Part shown: in pieces, positions 54,930 through 64,000 of the stretch
How positions within the stretch are numbered: the first letter of the stretch is position 1
How the letters are laid out: each line of letters starts with the position of its first letter
Source of the DNA: Puccinellia tenuiflora
Lineage: Eukaryota; Streptophyta; Magnoliopsida; Poales; Poaceae
DNA length: 64,000 nt
Reading direction: 5' to 3'
Assembly: GCA_012064385.1 (NCBI GenBank)
Contig: QRDG01000350.1
Span: 922,182 to 986,181, forward strand
Translations under genes and position numbers: made by a program
Notes under the pieces: model-generated
What the model saw: only the letters and a program-made list of their open reading frames with translations
Told to the model about the DNA's origin: nothing
Database searches by the model: none

Positions 54930-55336
54930 AGCTGTGGCAACAGCAGGTACAGAGATTGGCAGGCATACAACAAAGATCACAGCCACATTGACTTGTTACA
55001 TAGTCTTAATTAACTGAATGTGCTGAATCGAAATGCTGTGAACTCTCGCTACCTTATCTGACATCGTCAACCATTGTCAGATCAAGGCACATAAGATAAA
55101 CTCCAGCTTACGAGGTACACTCAGGCTAGCTCTAGATGACTGTATTGCAACTAAACAGAGCCAAAATTAGCCTCCGACGGACCCAACTTCGTAGTGATCC
55201 ATTGCGTCTCCAATCCTCTGCCTGACCCCAGCATTTGCATCAGCACTACTTTGACCATGCTGACTCTGGGCTTGAGCTTGCAGTACAGCCTTGCTCCAGC
55301 ATCTCTTTCTCAGGCTCATTATCAAGACCTGCAAAA
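54930..55336 (-). pseudogene. 3' end of another F-box copy
   Basis: An exon start after TATTTTGCAG (minus strand) at 55336 reads VLIMSLRKRCWSKAVLQAQA in one frame, paralleling VLKRGMRRREKAVLQAPA at 49591. About 350 bp of downstream sequence is also shared with 49180-49526. The rest of this copy lies rearranged further right, interrupted by the insert at 55.5-56.4 kb. Confidence 0.6.
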
Positions 55337-55483
55337 TATCTCAAAATTTAGCGTAGTCAATTTGAAGATATACAAGAGCTTGTCAGTAAAGAGGTACAAA
55401 TGGTAGGCCTTGGCATGGACAACACTCTGTACATTGCTTGAAAGATACGCTGAGATAAAAAAAAAAAAATTTGAGAAAGCAAC

Positions 55484-56400
55484 TAGTATTCATTCGTAGA
55501 TAAAGGTACAGATCATACACGCAAACAAATACAAGAAGAAACAGAGAACCAGGATACTTCCTTCTGACTTGAAGACGCCCAAAACCATCACTGCATCAAC
55601 AGAGCCCAATGGCTTTGTGAGCCGCAAGAACCACCAACTCCGGCGAGTTGGATCTAACCGGTGAAGCTGCATCGGCCGGCGACACTCGCCGAGTTCAATC
55701 CGCTCCGGATCTGGGGAACCAGAACCCTCACCTGCACACCACCATCCCGAACCTGGGCCTCCGGCATCTTCTTCAGGGCCGACGGCGCCACTTCCGCAAA
55801 GATGCGCAGCAACCACCATCTTCCCCCTCAAAGCACCATCATCCACCTTCAGCTGATGCCGGAGCAGAGAAAGAAGGCGCCCACCATCTTCCGCAAAACC
55901 ACTCCAGGGCAGACCGACGTCTGGAAACCTCAGCCTGAGCCACCTTCTGTACAAGCAACGGAGACCACCGACGCCACCCGCCGGCGCACCGCCACCCAAC
56001 CACCAGAGCCCCCACAGCAAGGCCAGAAGCCACTTCACTGAGACGGAGACGGGGACGAGGGACAAAATCTCCAACAGCCAGCCACCGCCACCGCCACGAT
56101 GACCAACCTGGGAGCACAAACGCTCAACAGATCGACGGATCTGTGAGCACCAACCGCCAGCAGCCCTTCGGCTCCGCCACAAGAGACGACGCCGAGGTGG
56201 AAGAGGAGCTCCGGCACCATTATTCCACAGCCACGACACCAGCACCACCCATCCAGCGCCGCCGGGAGACACTACCCTACTATATACACACCTAGGGCGC
56301 AGATCCGGGGCCGCTCCACTCTCCCACCACAGAAACGGCGGCCGGAGAGGGACGAGGACGACTCCTTTTTCTCCTCTCTGGGACACTGTAGCAGGGAGGG
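55484..56400 (-). mobile_element. Retroposon-like insertion with a 298-codon frame
   Basis: This GC-rich segment breaks F-box intron sequence that is continuous in the copies at 49.7 and 50.5 kb (host GCTGAGATAAACAAAG is cut after GCTGAGATAAA). On the minus strand an open frame runs from 56386 to 55490, Trp/Gly/Arg-rich and without a known domain. The 3' end is T-rich with TGTTTCTTCTTGTATTTGTT, like the retroposon at 36.3 kb. An exact target duplication was not found. Confidence 0.5.
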
Positions 56401-56444
56401 GATGTCCTGAGAACAGAACAGGCGAGAAGATTGCATGTTTTACC

Positions 56445-56591
56445 GAGTACGGTAGGTACTCATGGGAGCAGAATCAAATGACGAGTTCATCGTTTCTGAA
56501 TCTTGTGGTTGGTAAAGGTTCATATGGAACAGTTTACAAGGCTATGTTCCAGTATACATATGCAACAGTGGAAGTTTCAAAAACCCCTTGA
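56445..56591 (+). pseudogene. Protein kinase gene fragment (glycine-rich loop)
   Basis: The frame reads RYSWEQNQMTSSSFLNLVVG, then KGSYGTVYKAMFQYTYATVEV, then a stop. This matches the start of a receptor-like or U-box kinase domain: YSWEEIxxATSSF, then the ATP-binding loop GxGSYGTVYK. Only about 45 residues survive and the invariant Lys strand is altered to VEV. The fragment sits between a retroposon-like insert and another repeat, so it was probably moved there. Confidence 0.65.
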
Positions 56592-56596
56592 GGGTT

Positions 56597-56650
56597 TGTT
56601 CGGTTAATCCCCACCCCGCCGGGTGTTCGGTTAATCCCCACCCCGCCGGG
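56597..56650. repeat. 27-bp tandem repeat, two perfect units
   Basis: TGTTCGGTTAATCCCCACCC begins a 27-bp unit present twice head to tail. The sequence around it (GTTCGGTTA motifs to about 56800) resembles the ends of Harbinger-type elements, but no partner end was found. Confidence 0.8.
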
Positions 56651-58006
56651 ATTCGAGCTCAATCCCTGTGGGTTGGCCGGGATCAGTCTGGCCGGGGATA
56701 TATCCCCGTCCGCTTCATACGGTGCGTTCGGTTACGCCCGGCGGCGATCCAATCCCTTTCTAATCCCTCCCGATCCACGCGATTTGACGGGGGTAGAAAT
56801 CATCTTTTATGTATTTATAATTTTAACTTGCAATGGATGATGGTTAATATAGCCAAATATTTTAATCTGCAATGAAAAATCAAATATATAGCCGAAAAAA
56901 AGCATATATGTAAGGAGATGAATCACAAAGTAACTTACAAAGCCTAAAAGAAATGGTAGCATCGTGTTAGCCCACTTCATAAATTACCTAGTAGAATAAA
57001 AAATTCAAAACTTAGATCACTGAAGAAAAATATGAGACATTAAGTTACAACAATCAACGAACAACGTGTGTCCTCTGCTATCTTGCAAAATCTGATTTCT
57101 TGCATCTCGCATGTGCCTTCAAGTACTTAGAGGCCGGCACCTGTATTTAAAAACAACAGTACCCTGTCCACCAACTGTTATCTTGAGAAGATCACACGAA
57201 ATAAATAATTTCTGAACACATGCTATTCTATTTGATGTTGCAATTAAACTTCATGTTAAATAAAATTCTTTAAGGTGACTAAGTTCGATTTGTAGGCCCT
57301 GTAAACTTGGGAGATCCTTATAACATTACCAAACAAAGAAATGGCCAGAGCCAACCAACATGCACGTCCCAATACTTAATGAAATAATTGGATGATTGTT
57401 GTCATTTAATTACCACCTCCACATGATTAAATGATTGATTGCATCTGGGGGGGGGGGGTGCCTTGAAAGACTGAAAATGTGAGATAGAAGCAAGTGAAAA
57501 GTTCGAATCGTCTTAAAAAGCATGGGTTCACTGCCTCTAATTTATCACAAGCAGCTGATTTCAAATCAAACAGTTGTGCAAAAATATGTTTGCTATTTGA
57601 ATGAAGAGCCCGTTGAACAGTGTTTTAGGGAATAATCACTAGATAAATTGATCATGCTACAACTTTAATTTTCCTCATACCAGTATACAAGAGATGCATT
57701 ATTGGTAGCAACGGTTTTGGTCTAATGATGAATAAATACGAGTTTTCATTTTCCTTATACATATCAAAAGGAAATGTGGATAGGATATGCTTGTATAGAA
57801 TAAATATTTCCAAGTTTAAACAATCTAAAGGTGAACCGGTAGTAACTAGAACATGAAAACAAATAAATCATTGCCGTGTTCATGAGCCGAAAGGTATCAA
57901 GTACGAAATTGTGCAATCAAGAATAACCAATCACAATAATGAAGTATCAAGAATCAGAGTAACTCCGATAACTACAAACGGAACAGAAAAAACTAGGATG
58001 CAGCAT
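56651..58006. repeat. Diverged third copy of the F-box intron repeat
   Basis: The part 57000-57960 keeps blocks such as TAATTTATCACAAGCAGCTG, TTTCAAATCAAACAG and TTTGCTATTTGAATG in the order of the repeats at 50.1 and 50.9 kb. A run of nine or more G lies near 57450. No gene is present. Confidence 0.55.
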
Positions 58007-58283
58007 TGTTAAACAAATATGTGTGTTCCGTGTATAGCTAGTCATCAACGATACAATCCTAGTTAATCTCCCTTTATTGTTTATTAAGAGGTAGAGATAT
58101 TCTAGGGATTGGTTTATATCTTGGCTTGATTAGCAAGAAGGCATGTATTATAAGTACCCCCAAATATCAATACAATCGGTGTGTTGCATATCATTCCTGA
58201 TTACATGGTATCAGAGGCTCGTCTCTGAGATCCGATCCAAACCCCGCTTCCGCCCAGCCCAACCAAACCCTAGCGCCGCCTCC

Positions 58284-59445
58284 ATGGCCTCCTCCTCTCG
58301 TCCCTCCTCCGCCGGCACCTCCTCCGGCACCAACCCCTTCGCTGATCCCGAGCCTGCCCTCTGCCGCCTCTCTCCGCCATGTCCCCATCCGCAATCATGT
58401 TCCTGAAACCCTAGACCTCCAAAACCCTAACTTCACCCGCTGGACCTCGTTCTTCGTCCTCGTCTTCCGCAGCTTCGGCATCCGCGACCACGTCGACGGC
58501 ACAGTCGACGCCGCCACCATGTTCCACGACGTTGAGTGGATGTCCATCGACTCGACGATCGTCTCCTGGCTCTACACCACCGTCTCGCCGGCGATCCTCG
58601 ACATGATCCTCACCCCCGACGCCACCGCCCACTCCGTCTGGAACGCCATCGTCAACATCTTCCGCGACAACCACCTCCAGCGCACCGTCCTCCTTCAGCA
58701 GGAGTTCTACGGCCTCTTCCAAAACGACATGACGATCCACCAGTTCGCCACTCGCCTGAAGCTCCTCGCCGACGAACTGCGCGAGGTGGGCTCTCCCGTC
58801 TCCGACACCGGCCTCCTCACCAATCTGATGCATGGTCTCAACCGTCAGTTCGGCCAGGCCGCCTGCAATCTCTCGCTCATGACCCAGCCCACCTTCGCCC
58901 GCGCCGTGACCTACCTCCGTCTTGAGGAACGACGCATGAACAACATGGCGCAACAGGAGGCGCACTCTGCTCTCATTGCTGGCACCGCAACCTCCGTGCC
59001 GGTCGCCCCTCCTGCGCCACCAGCACCACAGCCGCCCCGTCCCAACAACGGCGGCTACTGCGGCAAGAAGAAGAAGCAGGACGCAGGCAACCATCCCTCC
59101 GGCAACACCGGCGGTGCCCCTCGTCCCACCTTCCAGCCGCCCCCACCATGGGCCACCAGCGTCAACCCATGGACAGGCGTTGTCCATGCATGGACCATGC
59201 CGACGCCACGTGCTTCTGCTCCTGGCCACCGCCCCGCAGCCCTACGTGCTGCCACCGCCTCAAGGATCTGCAGCTTGGGATCCAAACATGCTCGCTGCAC
59301 TCCACGGCACGCCACCTCCGTCAACCTACAACGGCAATGGCGAGTGGATCATGGACACTGGTGCCACCTCCCACATGGCCAACAACCCCGGTATCCTATC
59401 TTCTTCCTCTCCTTTCAATTCTTCTTCTCACATTACTGTCGGTGA
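58284..59445 (+). pseudogene. Copia element 2 gag, frameshifted
   Basis: A likely start MASSSRPSSAGTSSGTNPF at 58284 loses frame near 58400. The main gag body lies at 58519-59445 in another frame (UBN2-type: WNAIVNIFRDNHLQRTVLLQ, FATRLKLLADELREVG), followed by a Pro-rich part. The end of this frame runs past the true gag border. Gag forms the particle in the retrotransposition cycle. Confidence 0.75.
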
Positions 59446-60107
59446 TGGTAACTCTCTTCCCATTACTCACATCGGCAATAATTCTCTTTCTACTCCATCT
59501 TTACCTCTTCATATGTGTGATGTCCTCGTCTCCCCATCTATTATTAAAAATCTCGTTTCCGTTCGTAAACTCACTCGAGATAATTCTGTTACCGTCCAAT
59601 TTGACTTTTTTGGTTTTTCTATCAAGGATGCTCACACCAAGGCGGTCCTCCTCCGATGTAACAGCTCGGGCGATCTCTACCCTTTGCGTCAGTCCAGCAC
59701 TTCAGCCGCCCCTGTCGCCCTCACCACCAGCATCGATCTTTGGCATGCTCGGCTCGGTCATCCCGGGAAAGCTTCCTTAGATTCCATTCTTCGCCATTTT
59801 GAGTTTACATGTAATAATATCTGAAGTGCACTCTTGTCATGCATGTCGTCTAGGCAAACACACTCGTTTACCCTTTCAATCATCTAGTACTATTTCAATG
59901 TGTCCGTTTCAACTCTTACATTGTGATATTTGGACTTCGCCAGTTTTAAGTAACTCAGGTTTTCAATATTACCTTGTCATACTCGATGATTTTTCGCACT
60001 ATGTCTGGACTTTTCCTTTACGATGAAAATCTGATGTTCTCTCCACCCTCACGTCTTTTCATGCCTACGTCTCTACTCAGTTTCAGCGTCCTATTCTGAG
60101 TTTTCAA
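59330..60107 (+). pseudogene. Copia element 2 protease and integrase N-part, broken
   Basis: The protease active site appears in WIMDTGATSHMANN (near 59345) in the frame ending at 59824. DLWHARLGHPGKASLDSI is the integrase zinc-binding start. A stop at 59822 and a frame change follow, then SCHACRLGKHTRLPF and CDIWTSPVLSNSGFQYY at 59830-60026. Confidence 0.8.
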
Positions 60108-61097
60108 ATGGACAATGGCAAAGAGTTTGATAACCACGCCGTGCGCAACCTCCTTACCACCCATGGCATTATTCTCCGCCTTACATGTCCCTACACGTCC
60201 CAACAAAATGGCCGTGCCGAACGCATTCTCCGCACTCTAAATGATAGCGTACGTGCTCTCTTATTTCATGCCTACATGCCCCCACGTTTTTGGCCTGACG
60301 CTTTGGCCACCGCCACCACTCTCCTTAACATTCGGCCTTGCAAACCGCACGCTAACCTCACCCCACATCAATTGCTCCTAGGATCCCTCCCTTCCTACGA
60401 CGATTTTCGTGTCTTCAGCTGCCTGTGCTACCCTAACACCGCTGCTACCTCTCCCCGTAAACTTGCCCCTCGCTCTGCCGCATGTGTCTTCCTCGGCTAC
60501 CCGCCAAACACCAAAGGCTACCGGTGTTATAATCCCCAAACACATCGCGTTATCATCTCTCGGCACGTTTATTTTGATGAAACCTGTTTTCCCTTTCGCC
60601 AAGTACAAGAATCATCATCGACGCCCTCGCCGCCACCATGCCCGCCGCCGGCAGCACCTCTCATCATCGAGGTTCCTGCACCACGTCGGCCCACTGCGCC
60701 ACGTCGCGCTCCTGCAGCGGCACCAGCGTCACAAACTTCTGCCGTGGCAGCAAATTCGTCACCAACTTCTGCCGTGGCAGCAACTTCGTCACCAACTACT
60801 GCCGCGGCAGCCCACGACGACGACTCACCCGCAGCGGCAGGGTTTTCTCCTGCTGCGACCGCCTCGACAGGCCCTACTTCTGCCGCAGCAGGCTCCTCTG
60901 CCGCGCCTACATCCTCGGTTGCTGCTGATGCACCACCGGCTCCACGTCCGCGCACTCGGCCAGCACCCCCGCCGCCGCATCACTCGATGACTACCCGAGC
61001 CAAGGGAGGCCTTGTTCAGCCAAATCGTCGCTATGCGCTCATCACGACCACGGACATCTCCCCAATTCCCCGGTCTGTTCGATGCTCTTCAGGCTAA
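60108..61097 (+). pseudogene. Copia element 2 integrase core, with Ala/Pro-rich linker
   Basis: MDNGKEFDNHAV holds the second catalytic Asp, and YTSQQNGRAERILRTL the catalytic Glu. SCLCYPNTAATSPRKLAPR and CVFLGYPPNTKGYRCY follow. A repetitive Ala/Ser/Thr/Pro linker (about 60740-60960) contains tandem CAAATTCGTCACCAACTTCT-like units. The frame ends at 61097 near the reverse transcriptase start. Confidence 0.8.
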
Positions 61098-61986
61098 CCG
61101 GACGTGGACGCTCGTTCCTCGTCCCGCTGGTGCTAATATCATCACCGGAAAATGGGTCTTCCGCCATAAGTTCAAGCCCGACGGCTCGCTCGATCGCTAC
61201 AAAGCTCGCTGGGTGGTTCATGGCTTTGCCCAGCGCGCTGGTGTTGACTTTGCCGAGACCTTCTCGCCTGTCGTCAAACCTGCCTCCATTCGCACAGTCC
61301 TGCATCTCGCTGTCTCGCGGAACTGGCCCGTTCATCAGCTCGACATCAACAATGCCTTCCTGCATGGTCATCTGTCTGAGCGCGTTCTTTGTCAGCAACC
61401 CACGGGTTTCGCTGATCCCTTGGACCCTGATGCTGTCTGCCTGCTCGCCAAGTCTCTGTACAGCCTCAAACAGGCGCCCCACGCCTGGTACCAGCGGTTC
61501 GCCAGCTTCATCACCACCCTTGGCTTCCGCTCGACGACTTCGGACACGTCTCTGTTCGTGTTTCGCCAAGGCACCGACACCACGTACCTGTTTCTGTTTG
61601 TGGACGACATCGTCTTGACAGCCTCCTCCGCGGTGTTTCTGCAGACCATCATTTCACGGCTGAGCTCTGAATTCGCCCTCAAGGACCTCGGAGCACTGCA
61701 TTTCTTCCTTGGCATCAATGTGCGGTGTGATTCCTCCGGTTTCTTTCTTTCTCAAGAACAGTATGCTGAGGATCTTCTGGAGCGTGCTGGGATGTCTGAT
61801 TGCAAGCCCGCCACCACACCTGCAGAAACCAAGTCCAAAGTCTCCGCTCTGGATGGTACACCGGCTCCTGATGCATCTCTCTATTGCAGCATTACCGGCT
61901 CTCTGCAGTACTTGACGCTGACACGGCCTGACATCTGCTACGCCGTTCAGCAAGTATGTCTCCATATGCACGCTCCGCGTGATGTG
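61080..61986 (+). pseudogene. Copia element 2 reverse transcriptase, truncated
   Basis: The frame reads NRTWTLVPRPAGANIITGKW, then VHQLDINNAFLHGHLSERVL, SLYSLKQAPHAWYQRF and the catalytic FVDD in LFLFVDDIVLTAS. LKDLGALHFFLGI and SLQYLTLTRPDICYAVQQVC follow. It is cut after HAPRDV, where the copia family normally continues to RNase H. Confidence 0.88.
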
Positions 61987-63246
61987 TGAAAGTGCATGGT
62001 TGATCCCATGCATGGTTTTGGTAATTAATGACAATCTCTATGGACTAATGTTTTGTATTAAGCTATATTTGCAGGTGTGTCCATATGCTTTGCTTGATCT
62101 CCATATGTTGGAATCAAGGCTAAGGAAAGAAGGAGATTATATGTTGATCAAGGCTTTGTGCAAGTTGATCAACACACAAGGCTAGTAATGTACTATGAGG
62201 GATCATGTGATCTCATGGCATGGTAAGCACTCGTCTATAAAGCCTTGTGAACTAACCCATGATCTATGTGCTTGGTATATCTATGTTGGGTTAGGTGTCT
62301 TGTCATGAGTTTGCATCAAAAGGAAGATCTCGTGTAGCTCATGAAGGACGGTGTCAAATGGTGTGGTTCAAGTTCAAGATGATCAACAAGAAGATGTCAT
62401 ATGCTTGGATCTTGCCAACCATTTGAAGATAAAGGCCAAGTGAAGATATGCCGAAGAGAGCGTCTCCCATCTTGGTGTATGGGGGAGCATCAAGTGAATC
62501 TTCACCGAAGCGCAATCGAGGAAGGTGGTGCGTCTTGAGGAGATGAGGATCGTCTTCATCGACCTCAAGTGGATTTATGCGCAAGGCAAAGGTATGATCT
62601 TGATAGGGTTTCTATTTTACCGGTCTCATGTTGTTTAGTGAGAGACCGGGTTATAGGATAGATAGCCGTACTATCAAGAGGGGCTCTCGACCGAGTTTCG
62701 TGATCATATCGTTCGTGGAGAGCTCAAACCTTTGCATCCATGCAATCATCTTTATTGGTTCTTATTTGGATCTTATCGTGGTGTGGTCTTGGTGCTTGTC
62801 ATGCTTGTCATGACAAAGCCAAGGTCACCGAAAACGGTTTGCTTTGCGTCTTCTTTTGTGTTTTCGGTATTGGAGATTTTGCCGGTTCATTCGTGCGGAA
62901 GATTTATATCTTCCATCTTGTTGCAAAATCTCCATTGCTTGTTTGCCTTTTACAAAGGTTGCTTTTGTTGTCCTCTTTCCAACAAAATTGGTTTTACCTC
63001 TTTCGGACTTCAATTGCAAAAGATACGGCATTTCCGGTTTTCAAAAAGGGAGGTTTTCCCGGCGTGTCCTTTTTAGAGAGGTCAAACTCTCTCCTTATGA
63101 TTTCCTCCTCAAATGATTGACAATGATGTTTCTCTGCATGATCTTGTAGAACTCTTCGTTGCGATTCCAACGAGCCCAAGATCATCGAAAACGGAGTCCG
63201 GATGATTAAGTTATGTTTTTCTCGTACCGGCTTCTGCAGTTTTTGT

Positions 63247-63660
63247 CTGTCTGGCGGTAGTACCGCTGTGGCAGCGGTAGTACCGCTCCTCCTGGAGTGG
63301 GACTACTAATGCTCAACGGCTACTACCCCCTGGCGGTAGTACCGCGGCAGTACCGCTGTCTTCAGGCAGCGGTACTACCGCTGGTGGTACCGCCAGAGGT
63401 ACCGCTAGACCCTTTTTGTGTACTGACTATCCCTCCGGTACCCTGGCGGTAGCAGCCACGTTCTACCGCTGTGACCCTTAGAATTGATTCGAAGGGGTCC
63501 GGCGGTAGTACCGGCCGCCCACCGGTAGTACCGCTCGCCTGGAGTGCAGCGGTACCTCTTTGAGGTACCGTAGCAGCTGGGTGTTGTGGTACCCGGGGTA
63601 CCGCCCGGATATCAGCGGCGGTAGCACCGCTACTTCAGCGGTAGTACCGCTATGTGCGAT
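63247..63660. repeat. Cluster of near-palindromic GCGGTAGTACCGC motifs
   Basis: GCGGTAGTACCGC or its inverse occurs at least five times, with many variants (AGCGGTACTACCGC, GGTGGTACCGCC, GGTACCGC). Each is palindromic around one base. The cluster lies directly upstream of the TATA box of the presumed LTR. Confidence 0.85.
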
Positions 63661-63692
63661 TTCTGCACATAACGGCTAGTTTTTTGGGGAGG

Positions 63693-63701
63693 CTATAAAT
63701 A
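63693..63701 (+). promoter_or_regulatory. TATA box of the right-edge LTR
   Basis: CTATAAATA is followed about 30 bp on by a pyrimidine-rich stretch (CTTCTTCCCCC), a plausible transcription start. Confidence 0.6.
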
Positions 63702-64000
63702 GCCCCCTTCTTCCCCCAAGTGCTAGCTGCTCGTTTTTTCTTGCTCACTTGCTTTTCTCTCTCCTCCATTGTTGCTAACCTTGTGAGCTTGATTCCTCTC
63801 CATCCCTCCAATGATTCTTGCCCAAACTTAGGGATTCAAGAGAGGAGATCTAGATCTACCATTCCACCAATCAAAATCCCCTCTAAGTGAGGGAAACTAG
63901 TGGATCTAGATTTTGGGGTTGATTTGTGTTCATCCCCTTTGTTCTTCCTCTCTTATTCCCTCCATAGCATTAGTTGCTTTGGTTGGAATTTGGGAGTGAA

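Larger units (their letters stand above)
58007..61986 (+). mobile_element. Truncated Ty1/copia element 2
   Basis: A probable 5' LTR (58007-58205) runs from TGTTAAACA to GATTACA, followed directly by the primer-binding site TGGTATCAGAGG. Gag, protease, integrase and reverse-transcriptase segments follow in copia order, in several frames. Reverse transcriptase stops at 61986, where another LTR begins. RNase H and the 3' LTR are missing from the window. The protein differs clearly from copia element 1, so it is another family. Confidence 0.88.
61987..64000 (+). mobile_element. LTR of another retrotransposon, running off the right edge
   Basis: Reverse-transcriptase homology stops exactly where TGAAAGTGCATGGTTGATCC begins, a start I associate with long LTRs of Triticeae retrotransposons. 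The following 2 kb has no long frame. It contains a cluster of GCGGTAGTACCGC-type palindromes (63250-63660) and then a TATA box CTATAAATA at 63693-63701, as expected for an LTR promoter. No end, primer site or second LTR is inside the window, so the family is unproven. Confidence 0.6.

Noticed and set aside
58411..59229. 272-codon minus-strand frame
   Set aside because: It is antisense to copia element 2 gag and is Gly/Val/Glu-rich by GC bias alone.

Overview
The window reads as nuclear DNA of a Triticeae grass (wheat, Aegilops or barley relatives). The signs are an Au-type SINE, CACTA elements with TTTAGTCCCGGTT-type subterminal repeats, Ty1/copia LTR retrotransposons primed from initiator tRNA-Met, Stowaway and Harbinger MITEs, GC-rich first exons and introns with GT-AG borders. 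Only a few host genes are present. Most of the sequence is transposable elements, many of them nested.

Layout. 1-1500: unassigned DNA and a Harbinger-type element that appears to carry the 5' end of a gene. 1610-4019: a three-exon gene for a 216-residue protein with a cysteine cluster. 4858-5129: a Harbinger MITE. 6944-7254: an Au SINE with a perfect 15-bp target duplication, about 0.8 kb upstream of a two-exon BES1/BZR1-family transcription factor gene (8079-10228). 11-21 kb: accessory DNA with two fold-back elements, two related Helitron-like 5' ends, AT-rich duplications and a LINE fragment. 21244-33881: a complete 12.6-kb CACTA transposon (TSD TCT) whose TNP2-like and TNPA/Ulp1-like genes are both broken; it also carries a third reading frame and three tandem arrays. 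34-37 kb: a long (CT)n tract, a Stowaway split by a retroposon, a second retroposon with a 19-bp target duplication, and a NIP aquaporin fragment that stops at the window's only ambiguous base. 39214-39767: a hAT-type MITE containing a tRNA-like promoter module. 40056-44977: a complete copia element with almost identical LTRs but a broken pol gene. 45801-46160: a small plausible gene. 49.5-58 kb: an F-box locus on the minus strand with one intact gene and several duplicated or decayed copies. 58007-61986: a truncated copia element, cut by an LTR element that runs off the right edge.

How the parts relate. The host genes are unrelated to one another: an orphan possibly organellar protein, a brassinosteroid-signalling type transcription factor, an F-box substrate adaptor, an aquaporin remnant and a small orphan. 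No operon-like or co-functional set is visible, and I found no convincing new multi-gene system. The unusual material is in the mobile DNA: MITEs carrying gene or tRNA-like cargo, retroposons with long reading frames but no reverse transcriptase, fold-back elements with palindromic ends, and a CACTA element rich in tandem arrays. Exon borders were read by eye and no database search was possible.
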